Shown here piece after piece: positions 35,345 through 43,705 of a DNA stretch of 64,000 bases. The DNA lies in contig DATGMF010000065.1 of NCBI GenBank assembly GCA_035293765.1, forward strand, positions 310,001 to 374,000, written 5' to 3'. A program made the translations under genes and the position numbers. The notes under the pieces are model-generated. The model was not told where the DNA came from, ran no database searches, and worked only from the letters and a program-made list of their open reading frames with translations. Positions within the stretch are counted from its first letter, which is position 1. Each line of letters begins with the position of its first letter. The stretch comes from DASRHT01 sp035293765 (GTDB lineage Bacteria > Chloroflexota > Ktedonobacteria > Ktedonobacterales > Ktedonobacteraceae).

Positions 35345-35600
35345 TGAGCCTCGACAAGGTTCGCTCAGGTTTAACGTGTCATACACTGGCTTGACCACCT
35401 GGACCTGTTTAATATGACACCGTAGCGCATCGGACTGGCTCTCGCATCCTATGGTACCTATTTCTGAGCGAACGTAGCTCCTACCAGACTGATTCTATCC
35501 AGGCTGTCTGTAGGAACTGAGTCTGGTCAGGTGCGGGCTTGCCACAGCCTGGGCTATCGCACCCAACAGTTGACAAGCCCATCCCTTTTTAGGGGATGTG
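35345..35600 (+). ncRNA. Candidate structured RNA, possible omega-RNA remnant
   Basis: Five stems can be drawn by eye. GTTCGCTCAG (35359-35368) pairs with CTGAGCGAAC (35464-35473). Enclosed within it, GTGTCATA (35376-35383) pairs with TATGACAC (35413-35420). Then ACCAGACT (35483-35490) pairs with AGTCTGGT (35520-35527), GGTGCG (35530-35535) with CGCACC (35558-35563), and CATCCC (35580-35585) with GGGATG (35593-35598). The last hairpin, with a T-rich loop, looks like the right end of an IS200/IS605 element, where TnpB guide RNAs end. No intact tnpB is present. Strand is not certain. Confidence 0.4.
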
Positions 35601-35761
35601 GTTCCTGACACAAAAATTGTGAACTGCTGCATAGTAAAATGCCGCATGTATTGCTAGGATACTACAGAGAGATGTTGCTGGCAACGACTCTGTCGCTCGT
35701 TTTCGCGAATCAAAGAAGCAATCATCTTGTCTCATAACATCAGTATAGTAGGAGTACGGCA

Positions 35762-36628
35762 ATGTTCAAACGCCCTGCTGCAATTATCACTTTAATCTGT
35801 CTTGCCCTGATTGTGCTGGCGGGTTGTGGCAATCCCGATAACGTCGGCGCATCAGGAAACCCCGGTACGCCAACGCCCACCCCTGCGCAAACAACCCCCA
35901 CTGCTCAGCCTACCGGCTCGCCGCCGGGCAATCCAGCACAAGCGCCGTTTAGCGTGACCGGTATCGATATGGCTGTCAGTCCGGCCTCGATTGCCGGTAT
36001 GGCCTGTGGCACCAGCATCAATGTGGTCTACACTGCCACATTTCATGCGCCCGCGAATAGCCCGGGCGGCACAGTTCAGTTTCTCTATAGTACCAATAAT
36101 GGTCGTGCAACGTCGCGCGCCAGCATCGCCTTTGCCCCTGGCGAGACGGTGAAGACCTACGCCTTTAGCTGGTCAGGGACGCTCTATCCTGATAACGTCA
36201 ATCCTGGTCTGGGCGGCGTAGTTACCAACGCTCCTAACGCCGTGAGTTCGCCGACGGTCAAACCGGTCGGTACCTGCGCGCTCTCGGCTACATTCCAGGT
36301 CACCAGCATTGATCTGGCCGTAAGCCCGGCGTCAATAGCGGGTAGCACCTGTAACAGCTCTATTACGCTGAATTATACCGTTACCTTCCATATCGCGCCT
36401 TACAGCCCCGGTGGTATGATCCAGTTCGCTTATAGCACCAACAATGGCCGCTCTCAGACCAACGCCAGCACGGTAGTTGATCCTGCCGCGACCACGAAGA
36501 CCTTTACCTTTACCACGTCGGGAACGCTCTATCCCGATCATACCTTCCCCGGCGTGGCGATTGTGATGGTGACAAGCCCCAATAACCTCATTTCGTCGGG
36601 CGTTTCTCCCAGCGGGGCATGCAGTTAG
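35762..36628 (+). CDS. Lipoprotein with two repeated Ig-like domains
   Basis: A 288-residue surface lipoprotein. The signal peptide ends in LAGC (lipid-bearing Cys near 22). A Thr/Pro-rich linker (about 30-58) follows. Two homologous beta-rich repeats come next (about 60-170 and 178-288). Each carries VTGIDMAVSPASIAGMAC or its match, a Pro-Gly-Gly-x-(V/I)-QF turn, YSTNNGR and SGTLYPD, and a closing Cys, so each probably has one disulfide. Function unknown. GGAG lies 7 bases before the ATG. Confidence 0.75.
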   Translation: MFKRPAAIITLICLALIVLAGCGNPDNVGASGNPGTPTPTPAQTTPTAQPTGSPPGNPAQAPFSVTGIDMAVSPASIAGMACGTSINVVYTATFHAPANSPGGTVQFLYSTNNGRATSRASIAFAPGETVKTYAFSWSGTLYPDNVNPGLGGVVTNAPNAVSSPTVKPVGTCALSATFQVTSIDLAVSPASIAGSTCNSSITLNYTVTFHIAPYSPGGMIQFAYSTNNGRSQTNASTVVDPAATTKTFTFTTSGTLYPDHTFPGVAIVMVTSPNNLISSGVSPSGACS

Positions 36629-36662
36629 CTAACGCGATGTCTGAGTATGGCGTGACAATTGA

Positions 36663-36689
36663 GGATGCAGGCAATTTCTGCCTGCATCC
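36663..36689 (+). terminator. Terminator after the Ig-like lipoprotein gene
   Basis: A perfect 11-bp stem (GGATGCAGGCA and complement) with a 5-base loop, followed by a short T run (GTTTT). It lies 35 bases past the stop codon. Confidence 0.65.
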
Positions 36690-36734
36690 CCGTCGTTTTG
36701 CTAGAAATTATGGCTATCGATGTGCTTTGAAAGG

Positions 36735-36784
36735 TTCCGCGTTCCAACGCTGCTGGCGCGCTAGCTTCGCTCAGGAACGCGGAA
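36735..36784 (+). repeat. Palindromic loop element, copy 1
   Basis: TTCCGCGTTCC at 36735-36745 pairs exactly with GGAACGCGGAA at 36774-36784. The 28-base loop begins AACGCTGCTGG and ends CTAGCTTCGCTCA. It lies between a terminator and the hydrolase gene. Confidence 0.7.
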
Positions 36785-36896
36785 TCGAAGTATGTTGTAC
36801 AATTTGAATAAGAAACCCTTTGGCTCATCAAAACGTTGTAATGTATAAGCCTGATAAAAAATATCAATACAGAATGCGCGAACAAGGATCAACCGC

Positions 36897-37709
36897 ATGA
36901 GTATGTCAGACATATCACCAGAAAAGTTACCAAACCACCCGGCCCCCGCAAGGCGGCAGCCCGTGATAGGGGTTTTGCTGATCCACGGATTAAATGGCAG
37001 CAGACACGATATGAGGGAGTTGGCGGAGTTACTGCGCTCACATGGCATGGTTGCGGAGAATATTTTGTTGCCCGGTCATGGTACGCAGGTGCGCGATATG
37101 CTTCCTCTGGGGTGGGCCGAATGGTCGGTCGCGGTACGTGATGAACTGTATGCCCTGCGCAAGCGATGCGATATGGTATTTCTGGTGGGTCATTCGCTGG
37201 GAGGCGCTCTCTGCCTGCATACGGCGGCCCACGAAAAGGTTGATGGGATTATCACTATGTGCGCTCCCTTGCACATGTATCCCTGGACACGCCCGCTGGT
37301 ACGCCTTGCTAAGCGCCTGACCCCGATGCTGCCAACGCTGCGCGAGGATGTACGCGACCCGGAGGCCCGGCGTCTCTATACGCGCGACGTCTATCGCTGG
37401 ACGCCGATGGCTCCCGTAGAGAGCATGTTGCGCTATCTGCCCAGGCTGCGAGAAGAGTTGCCCGTAATCACCGCTCCGGCTCTGATCATGGTTTCAAGTC
37501 ACGACCATGTTGTGCCACCACGCGACGGGCGAGAGATTTATCGTCTGATTGGTTCACAGGAAAAACATCTTGTCACCTTCCATCGCTCCTACCACGTTAT
37601 CATGAAGGATCATGATCGCAAGGAGGTTTTGGAGAAGACGCTGGCTTTTATTCTGCGCCATGCCGCTAAGGTATCCCAAAAGCCTACGCAGGCCGATCAA
37701 TCAGCCTGA
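36897..37709 (+). CDS. Alpha/beta-hydrolase, monoacylglycerol-lipase/carboxylesterase-like
   Basis: A 270-residue serine hydrolase. The oxyanion region is LLIHGLNGSRHDM (about 28-39), the nucleophile Ser100 is in GHSLGG, Asp203 in SSHDHVV and His233 in SYHVIMKDHD. The last motif is typical of the Est30/carboxylesterase and monoglyceride-lipase group. A short lid follows the Ser. No signal peptide, so it is cytoplasmic. AAGGA lies 8 bases before the ATG. Substrate unknown. Confidence 0.85.
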   Translation: MSMSDISPEKLPNHPAPARRQPVIGVLLIHGLNGSRHDMRELAELLRSHGMVAENILLPGHGTQVRDMLPLGWAEWSVAVRDELYALRKRCDMVFLVGHSLGGALCLHTAAHEKVDGIITMCAPLHMYPWTRPLVRLAKRLTPMLPTLREDVRDPEARRLYTRDVYRWTPMAPVESMLRYLPRLREELPVITAPALIMVSSHDHVVPPRDGREIYRLIGSQEKHLVTFHRSYHVIMKDHDRKEVLEKTLAFILRHAAKVSQKPTQADQSA

Positions 37710-37793
37710 AAAATGAGTAGACTCTTTCCCTTGTGCGTCTGGTTATGATCATGTATACTGACACAGCTAACAGGTTTATGGAGTTAAAAAGTT

Positions 37794-39179
37794 TTGACGC
37801 GACAGGTAACTAGCCCACCAGAACGACCGCAAGAGCGTGTTTATGCAGATCAGGAGATGTCAGGTTCCCGCAAAGGCATTGTCTCTCTCTTAGGAATCGT
37901 TGGCGTGCTCCTGCTCCTTTTTATTGGTCTGGTGATCCATAATTTGCCACAGGCGGTACAGCCCCATCACACGCCTTCGGATATCGCGCATGCCAGCCAA
38001 ACACAGGCGGATGCTCAAGATACTCCATCATCTTTACAGGCTCCGGGCAGCGACTCTACCGCTCCGCTTCAACTGCCATCAGGACATTCCTTGCTTGTAG
38101 AGCAGGAAAATAATATTTACCTGGTCTCCGCGACTGGTGGGACTCCTCAATTACTCTCGACGCCAGGATATGTTTACAATCGAGCGGTTCCTCCTATCAT
38201 AACGCCGGACGGCCAGTTGCTCTATAGTGGCAACGGCATATGGATGACTGCTATCTTTGACGGAACGCCCAGACAGATTGCCCCGCTCTTCCCGAATCAG
38301 GTGATTACTTCGATGGCGCTGAGTAGCGATGGGACAACTATCGCCTGGAGCACCGAACCGGCTGATGGTAACGGCTCGATTGCGATCTATGCGGGTCCGC
38401 TCAGTGGAGCCTCGCTGGCCTATCTCCAGTCGTCAACGGATTGCCCTTGTTTTCGCATCTTCTCTTTTCTCAATGGGCCTGGCGACAAGGGCCATACGAC
38501 GCTGATGCTAACGGATGATCGCGGCGATCATCATGAGGTGCAGTATGGCTTGTGGACGTTGGACCTGACAAAAATTCCTGAAACTGGACCACAGTTGTTG
38601 CTGGATGAGGACCCGCAGCAAGGGCCGCTGGAGCTTGCACCCTCCGCCAATACCCTCCTCTATTCCAGCTACGAAGGGATCGTACCCTCTCCAAGCGATG
38701 GCAGCGTGCCGCCAGATGTTGATGCCTTAACCTATGCCAATAGCCTCGATATAACGACCATCAACGAGAAGCCGTTAAGTCTGGGCTCATCGCATGTGAT
38801 CCTGCCAGAACAGCACTCCCTGAGCAACAGCGCGGAATATCACTGGGTGACAACGCCGCTCTTCTCATTGGATGGGCATACCCTCGTCTATATCGTGTTC
38901 TCCAACGATGCCGATGCGCCTTTTACTCGCCATAGCGCCATCTACTCTGTTCATATCAGCGGCTCTGGTTCACAGCTAACGCCCTCCAAGCCCGAATTGC
39001 TGGCAACATCGACATCTCAATACGTCGAGCTGGGGGCCTGGTTCGACGACCACACTCTGACGTTCTATGCTGACAATACGTTGTATGCCATCGATATTCA
39101 TACTGGCGCGACCGCAACGATTATCCAAACCAAAGCGTACGCGCATATCGTTGCCGTCGTGGCCCATAGCTCTCAATAA
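37794..39179 (+). CDS. Membrane-anchored beta-propeller-like protein
   Basis: A 461-residue protein with a TTG start. One membrane helix (about 30-50) near the N terminus leaves the rest outside. The external part has TolB/WD40-like repeating strands (for example NNIYLVSATGGTPQLLS, NGIWMTAIFDGTPRQIAPL, SIAIYAGPLSGASLAY, HSAIYSVHISGSGSQL), consistent with a six- or seven-blade propeller. Function unknown; such proteins often act as binding scaffolds. GGAG is about 10 bases upstream of the start. Confidence 0.7.
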   Translation: MTRQVTSPPERPQERVYADQEMSGSRKGIVSLLGIVGVLLLLFIGLVIHNLPQAVQPHHTPSDIAHASQTQADAQDTPSSLQAPGSDSTAPLQLPSGHSLLVEQENNIYLVSATGGTPQLLSTPGYVYNRAVPPIITPDGQLLYSGNGIWMTAIFDGTPRQIAPLFPNQVITSMALSSDGTTIAWSTEPADGNGSIAIYAGPLSGASLAYLQSSTDCPCFRIFSFLNGPGDKGHTTLMLTDDRGDHHEVQYGLWTLDLTKIPETGPQLLLDEDPQQGPLELAPSANTLLYSSYEGIVPSPSDGSVPPDVDALTYANSLDITTINEKPLSLGSSHVILPEQHSLSNSAEYHWVTTPLFSLDGHTLVYIVFSNDADAPFTRHSAIYSVHISGSGSQLTPSKPELLATSTSQYVELGAWFDDHTLTFYADNTLYAIDIHTGATATIIQTKAYAHIVAVVAHSSQ

Positions 39180-39229
39180 AGCCTTGTGGAAGGATTATTC
39201 CATATAAAAAAGTGTAGGGAGGCACCTGG

Positions 39230-40615
39230 ATGAGCAAGCCGGGGAAACGTCCATCTATTCTCGCCCCGTTTCTCTCTCTTCTCTTAGGGCGCAAAGCAGG
39301 AGGCGCTGCTTTACCATCAGAGCAAGCGAAGCGGCTTTTACCTGTTCCAACTGGTCTGCTCGCTAATGATAGGGATGCCTGGCACCTTCACTGGGTCAAA
39401 CAGGGGCAGCCGTGGCGCTGGGAACCGGAGATCAATGCGCAACGCCAGCAAGAACTGAGTAGACGGCGTGCCATTGTGCCGGATATCAAAAAAGGAATTT
39501 ATCCCTTCAGGGGAGTGAAATTGAGCCGGGCGGATGTCGAATGGTTGCTGGCAACGCATGAAAATGGGCTCGGACCGGTTGACTGGAGCGATGAAAGCCA
39601 GCGTGACCGGCTCGGCCTCGATCTGCGCGGCGCCGATTTGCGCGAGGTGAATCTCCGTGGCTTGCCAATGGCCTGCATGCTTGGCTCTCTCCGCTGGGAT
39701 GACTGGAAGGTCGCTACTGTAGCACAGCGCGACATGGCTGCTATCCATCTGGAGAGAGCGACGCTCAGAGAGACTCACCTGGAGCGAGCGCGACTCAATG
39801 GGGCCTACTTATCGGGCGCGAGCTTTAGAAATGCCTACCTGGAGGATATCCATCTGCTCCAGGCTCACCTGGAGGGCGCGGACTTCTTCAGAGCTCATCT
39901 GGAGTCGGCAAGTCTCAGAGAAGCCCATTTACAGGGGGCCGATCTGCGTCTCGTCTACTTCGATCATGCCTCCAGCCTTGACAATATGGTGCTTGGTGAT
40001 GATAAATTCGGTTTTATCTCAATGGTCGATGTGCATTGGGGCGATGTCAACCTCTCTGTGATAAACTGGGCCTCGCTCAAGATGCTGGGCAATGAGAGTG
40101 TTGCGCGGCACAAAAAGAGCAGGCGGGGCAGGGTAAAGGGAGCAGGGGAGCGCATCGAGGAATACCAAATAGCCGTTCGGGCCAATCGTCAGCTTGCGGT
40201 GGTGCTGGAGAATCAGGGATTGAGCGAGGATGCGGCCCGTTTTGCCTATCGAGCGCAGTTTTTGCAAAGAAAGGTGTTGTGGAAGCAGCGTGAATTTGGC
40301 AAATGGTTCTTCTCGCTGTTGCTGGCTCTATTGGCGGGCTACGGCTATCGCATGTGGCGCATTATCGCGGCCTACCTCATCATCGTCTCCCTGTGCGCCC
40401 TGGCATACTTCCTCCTGGGCTTCTACTATGCCCCCCACCTGCCTTTACAGGTCGCATTTCTGGAGAGCATTACCGCCTTCCACGGGCGTGTTTTCTCCGG
40501 CCTATTTGCCTCAAACACCCCGCAAATCTGGGTTACCGCCTTTGAAGCCATCGCCGGACTTGTGATTGAAGGAGTTTTTATCGCGATGCTGACACAGCGG
40601 TTTTTTGGGAAGTAA
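39230..40615 (+). CDS. Pentapeptide-repeat protein with C-terminal channel-like membrane domain
   Basis: A 461-residue fusion. Residues about 122-255 carry pentapeptide repeats of the A-(D/N/H)-L-x-x type (LRGADLREVNLRG, LERATLRETHLERARLNGAYLSGASFRNAYLEDIHLLQAHLEGADF...), which form a right-handed square helix. A linker with a basic patch follows (about 285-320). The C-terminal part (about 355-461) has two membrane helices flanking a short loop, AFLESITAFHGRVFSGLFA, the arrangement of a two-helix ion channel, but no GYG filter is present. The N-terminal 100 residues are unassigned. It precedes an AlkZ-like gene by 15 bases. Confidence 0.75.
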   Translation: MSKPGKRPSILAPFLSLLLGRKAGGAALPSEQAKRLLPVPTGLLANDRDAWHLHWVKQGQPWRWEPEINAQRQQELSRRRAIVPDIKKGIYPFRGVKLSRADVEWLLATHENGLGPVDWSDESQRDRLGLDLRGADLREVNLRGLPMACMLGSLRWDDWKVATVAQRDMAAIHLERATLRETHLERARLNGAYLSGASFRNAYLEDIHLLQAHLEGADFFRAHLESASLREAHLQGADLRLVYFDHASSLDNMVLGDDKFGFISMVDVHWGDVNLSVINWASLKMLGNESVARHKKSRRGRVKGAGERIEEYQIAVRANRQLAVVLENQGLSEDAARFAYRAQFLQRKVLWKQREFGKWFFSLLLALLAGYGYRMWRIIAAYLIIVSLCALAYFLLGFYYAPHLPLQVAFLESITAFHGRVFSGLFASNTPQIWVTAFEAIAGLVIEGVFIAMLTQRFFGK

Positions 40616-40629
40616 GTGACAGGATAAAC

Positions 40630-41736
40630 ATGGCTGAACGTACTTTAACATTGAGTGAACTGAATCGCAGCACGCTGGCTCGTCAATTGCTTTTAGCACG
40701 AGCAGAGACGCCATCTCTTGACGCGTTGAAACATCTTATAGCCCTTCAGGCTCAACTGCCCAATCCGCCTTACATCGGTCTCTGGACACGTTTGCGCTCC
40801 TTTGAACGCTCCGAATTGGTCCGCCTGGTGGAAAACAGGCAGGTGGTGAGGGCAACGATGATGCGCGCTACGCTGCAACTGATGGCGGCGGAAGATTACG
40901 CTCTTTTGCGCTCCGCTCTTCAGCCTGCGCTGACCCGCTCCCTGTCCGCTTTTTTTGGCAAGCAGACGCTGCAGTTGCCCATTGACCGGTTCGTGGACAC
41001 AGCCCGCGCATATATCCAGGAGCAGCCACGCACGTTCGTTGAGATACGCGCCAAACTTGCCGAACTATTCCCTGATGTTGATTCTGCCCTCTTGGCCTAT
41101 GCTGTACGCATGCATCTGCCGCTTGTTCAGGTTCCCCCTGGCGGCCTCTGGGATTTTGCCGGCAGCCCCGCTATGACCCTTGCTCCTACCTGGCTGGAGC
41201 GACCGCTTGCCGATGCTGAAGAGGGCCTGCGCAGCCTCGTTTTGCGTTATCTGGCGGCGTATGGACCGGCAACGATCAAAGACATTCAAAGCTGGTCGGG
41301 GCTGACCGGACTGAAGGATGTTGTGAAGGCATGCAAGCCGGCGTTGCGCACATTCCGCGACGAGCAGGGTAACGAACTGCTTGATCTTATCGACGCTCCC
41401 TTCCCTGATGCCTCGACTCATGCTCCTCCTCGCTTTCTCCCTGAGTTTGATAACCTGCTGCTCGCCCACGCGGACCGCAGGCGCATCATCGCCGATAAAT
41501 ACCGCTCCTGTGTTTTTCTCACAGTTGGTCGCGTGCGGGCGACATTCCTGATCGACGGCTTTGTAAGCGGAATGTGGAAGATCGAGCAGGCACGAAAAAC
41601 GGCCAGATTGCTGATAGAGCCGTTTCAGCCGCTCGCAACCAGCGTTCGCGCTGAACTGATCGAGGAGGGAGAGCGACTGCTTAGCTGGGTTTACAATGAA
41701 GCGGAGACGTTCGAGATTCAGGTTGTCGAAGCATGA
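40630..41736 (+). CDS. AlkZ/YcaQ-like winged-helix protein
   Basis: A 368-residue protein of the HTH_42 family, which includes DNA glycosylases that remove bulky alkylated or cross-linked bases. The glycosylase-type motif Q-x-Q is present as Gln40-Ala41-Gln42 in LIALQAQLPNPP, followed by the three winged-helix units (TLSELNRSTLARQLLLARAE, then RSELVRLVENRQVVRATMMRATLQLM, and later PATIKDIQSWSGL). A DNA-repair or self-resistance role is inferred. No antibiotic-biosynthesis genes lie nearby. It is probably co-transcribed with the channel-like gene. Confidence 0.8.
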   Translation: MAERTLTLSELNRSTLARQLLLARAETPSLDALKHLIALQAQLPNPPYIGLWTRLRSFERSELVRLVENRQVVRATMMRATLQLMAAEDYALLRSALQPALTRSLSAFFGKQTLQLPIDRFVDTARAYIQEQPRTFVEIRAKLAELFPDVDSALLAYAVRMHLPLVQVPPGGLWDFAGSPAMTLAPTWLERPLADAEEGLRSLVLRYLAAYGPATIKDIQSWSGLTGLKDVVKACKPALRTFRDEQGNELLDLIDAPFPDASTHAPPRFLPEFDNLLLAHADRRRIIADKYRSCVFLTVGRVRATFLIDGFVSGMWKIEQARKTARLLIEPFQPLATSVRAELIEEGERLLSWVYNEAETFEIQVVEA

Positions 41737-41765
41737 ATGGGGGAAAATGGAGTCATAGCAGAGCT

Positions 41766-42185
41766 TCACTCCTTCGTATTCCTGAGCAGCGACCATCCCC
41801 ATGCAAGCAAATAGGCCAGTACAAACCCGAGCGCATCGAAGCCGAGATCACGGCCATCGCCATAGTTGGGCATTCTCCATGTGCTGAGAGCCTGAAAAGA
41901 CTCTTCGCCCAGCGATCCCAGGAGCATTATGAGCAGGTAGAGCAGCAGGAAGCGACGCAATCGCGGTATTGAGCAGAGTACCAGTAAGCCCGCTAGCAAA
42001 AAGAGGGTAGTATGTCCAATAGCGTGTTCGCGCGCTGTAACAAAAACGCGGTCGAAAATATATCCGAAAGGCGGCCAGACCTCGCTTAACCAGTCAAAAG
42101 GGAAGAGTACCAGTATTGCTGCCAAGAGTGCTAGCCAGAGCGAATATGGCTGTGTGGCTCTCGTAACTCGCTTACACATTTTCAT
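41766..42185 (-). CDS. VanZ-like membrane protein
   Basis: A 139-residue protein with four membrane helices and VanZ-type conserved points: LFPFDWLS..., IGHTTLFLLAGLL, LGSLGEESFQAL and RDLGFDALGFVLAYL (an Asp-rich turn before the last helix). VanZ proteins give low-level teicoplanin resistance in some bacteria, and the family is otherwise of unknown role. It is about 40% alike by eye to the C-terminal part of the protein at 42987-43649, so these are local paralogues. Confidence 0.8.
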   Translation of the reverse strand: MKMCKRVTRATQPYSLWLALLAAILVLFPFDWLSEVWPPFGYIFDRVFVTAREHAIGHTTLFLLAGLLVLCSIPRLRRFLLLYLLIMLLGSLGEESFQALSTWRMPNYGDGRDLGFDALGFVLAYLLAWGWSLLRNTKE

Positions 42186-42613
42186 CCAGATGATCCTTCG
42201 CTATAACTACAATGTTTCCTTATACAAACCCGGTACCTTTCTCCAAGAGGCGCTTCTGAGGTTCGCACATCTGCGTTCCGGCACGACGGTGATGAAAAAT
42301 ATTACCGGTATAACTATAACCATTACGGTTATAATAACATGTAAAATCAGCACTGTCAACAGCTCTGCGTCCCCTCTGCCCAGCAGGGCAACCGCGAGGG
42401 ATTGCCCCTAGCCAGACGTTCAGCCGTTGGCCCAGCATCCCCTCTGCCCAGCAGGGTAATGCTTTGCGGTTGTCCTGTGGCGGTGCCCGTCATCTCCTCC
42501 ACTGCAAGTGCTCATTGACGATGCAAGGAAAAGAAGATACACTGGTTCAGGGTGGTTATAGCCGCTCTGGATATACTTGCTACTAACCCTGACTCTGGGG
42601 TAAAGGATGTCGT
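42186..42613. other. Intergenic region with repeated GC-rich segments
   Basis: About 430 bases without a gene. The left part is AT-rich, with a TATAACC...GGTTATA inverted repeat near 42318-42335, likely in the divergent VanZ promoter. The right part holds a 22-base direct repeat and GTAGGGGC-type fragments described separately. Confidence 0.5.
42370..42459. repeat. 22-base direct repeat with GTAGGGGC-family fragments
   Basis: A unit beginning TCCCCTCTGCCCAGCAGGG occurs at 42370-42391 and 42438-42459, with one difference. The first copy runs into AACCGCGAGGGATTGCCCC, the same sequence (inverted) as the repeat near 54553. Confidence 0.55.
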
Positions 42614-42982
42614 ATGAAATCAGCAGAGAAGCCCGAAGAGATGTTACCACTCTCGCCGGCGGTGTTTCACATCCTGCTGGCTCTGGTCGATGGCGAACGG
42701 CACGGGTATAGCATCATGCAGCAGATCGCCGAGCAGACTGCCGGCACGTTACGCATCGGGCCAACCACGCTCTACCGCTCAATCAAACAGATGCTGGCAG
42801 GCGGGCTGATCACCGAAGTTGAAGAGCGCCCGGACCCCGCGTTGGATGATGAACGCCGGCGCTATTATCGGATAACGAACTTCGGGAAGCTCGTTGCCAG
42901 AGCTGAAGCGCGCCGTCTGGAACAGGCGTTGAACGTGGCACGGCACAAAGCTTTACTGGCCCCCCATACTGATGGAGGATGA
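42614..42982 (+). CDS. PadR-family transcriptional regulator
   Basis: A 122-residue winged-helix regulator: LSPAVFHILLALVDGERHGYSIMQQIAEQT, then LYRSIKQMLAGGLITEVEERP and DDERRRYYRITNFGKLVARAEARRLE. The C-terminal helix is short. AAAGGAT lies 5 bases before the ATG. It ends 4 bases before the VanZ-type fusion gene starts, so it probably controls that operon. PadR proteins often repress drug- or stress-responsive genes. Confidence 0.95.
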   Translation: MKSAEKPEEMLPLSPAVFHILLALVDGERHGYSIMQQIAEQTAGTLRIGPTTLYRSIKQMLAGGLITEVEERPDPALDDERRRYYRITNFGKLVARAEARRLEQALNVARHKALLAPHTDGG

Positions 42983-42986
42983 ATCG

Positions 42987-43649
42987 ATGCGCCATCGCCT
43001 TCCCTGGATTATTGCTTGTTCGCTGTTACTCTATCGCTGGCTGCTGGCCCTGACCCCGAGCGAGTTTGCGGATGAGTATACTGAACCGGCTCTGCAAGTT
43101 TTCCATCAGTGTTGTCGCGAAGCTTACCGTGAGCGAGGCACATGGGGAGTATTGCGCCTATGGCTGCCGACTTTCCTTGATGCGCTCCACGGCATCGTGG
43201 CTGAGCAGGGGATTACCCTCAAACGAGGCGTCCGTTCGCATCTAACCTGGCTGGTTGTGCTGGCTTTAAGCTGCGTACTCTTTCCTTTCTCCTGGCTCAG
43301 CAAAGCGTGGGAGCCGTTTGGCTATCTCTTCAATCTCATCTTCTCCACGCCACAAACCTATATCGTCGGGCATGTTACACTATTCTGCTTAACAGGGATA
43401 ATTGTGCTGCTATTCATGCCCGCTCTGCGGAAGCGTGCGCGACTCTATATTTTCTGCCTGATGCTTGGCGCGTTTGCTGAAGAGGTCATTCAGATACTCT
43501 TCAACGCCCATTCGGGCTTACACAAAGATGCACGCAATCTCCTACTGGACCTGTGCGGCGTTTTGCTTGCTCTCCTGGTATTACGTTTATTGATGGGTAA
43601 GCATTTTTTAGAAAAGAACATGAGCGATGCAACTTTAAGGAACAGGTAA
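42987..43649 (+). CDS. VanZ-like protein with a permease-prefix-like N terminus
   Basis: A 220-residue fusion. Residues about 8-75 (LYRWLLALTPSEFADEYTEPALQVFHQCCREAYRERG...LWLPTFLDALHGI) resemble the soluble prefix domain placed before many MacB/ABC permeases and often found next to PadR genes. The rest is a VanZ-like four-helix membrane domain (LFPFSWLSKAW, IVGHVTLFCL, LGAFAEEVIQIL, DARNLLLDLCGVLLALLVL). ATG 42987 is chosen for GGAGGA 6 bases upstream; 42972 is the alternative. Confidence 0.75.
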   Translation: MRHRLPWIIACSLLLYRWLLALTPSEFADEYTEPALQVFHQCCREAYRERGTWGVLRLWLPTFLDALHGIVAEQGITLKRGVRSHLTWLVVLALSCVLFPFSWLSKAWEPFGYLFNLIFSTPQTYIVGHVTLFCLTGIIVLLFMPALRKRARLYIFCLMLGAFAEEVIQILFNAHSGLHKDARNLLLDLCGVLLALLVLRLLMGKHFLEKNMSDATLRNR

Positions 43650-43705
43650 AAGAAAAAGATAAGAATTCTATAGTTGGATAAAAAAGCAAAAGTAAGGACG
43701 CGATT

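Larger units (their letters stand above)
35110..35761. other. Long non-coding region with a structured segment
   Basis: About 650 bases without a credible gene. The left part has the metB-like promoter and an open frame ending at 35346 whose last residues (SLAEREGHACLNPLAGSRFG...) could be the worn C terminus of a TnpB-type protein; this is a guess. The middle is the structured segment described separately. The right 150 bases lead to the lipoprotein gene. Confidence 0.4.

Noticed and set aside
35110..35600. SAM or cobalamin riboswitch upstream of the cystathionine-type gene
   Set aside because: The core SAM-I and B12-box patterns are absent on the minus strand, and the structured part is more than 230 bases from the gene.
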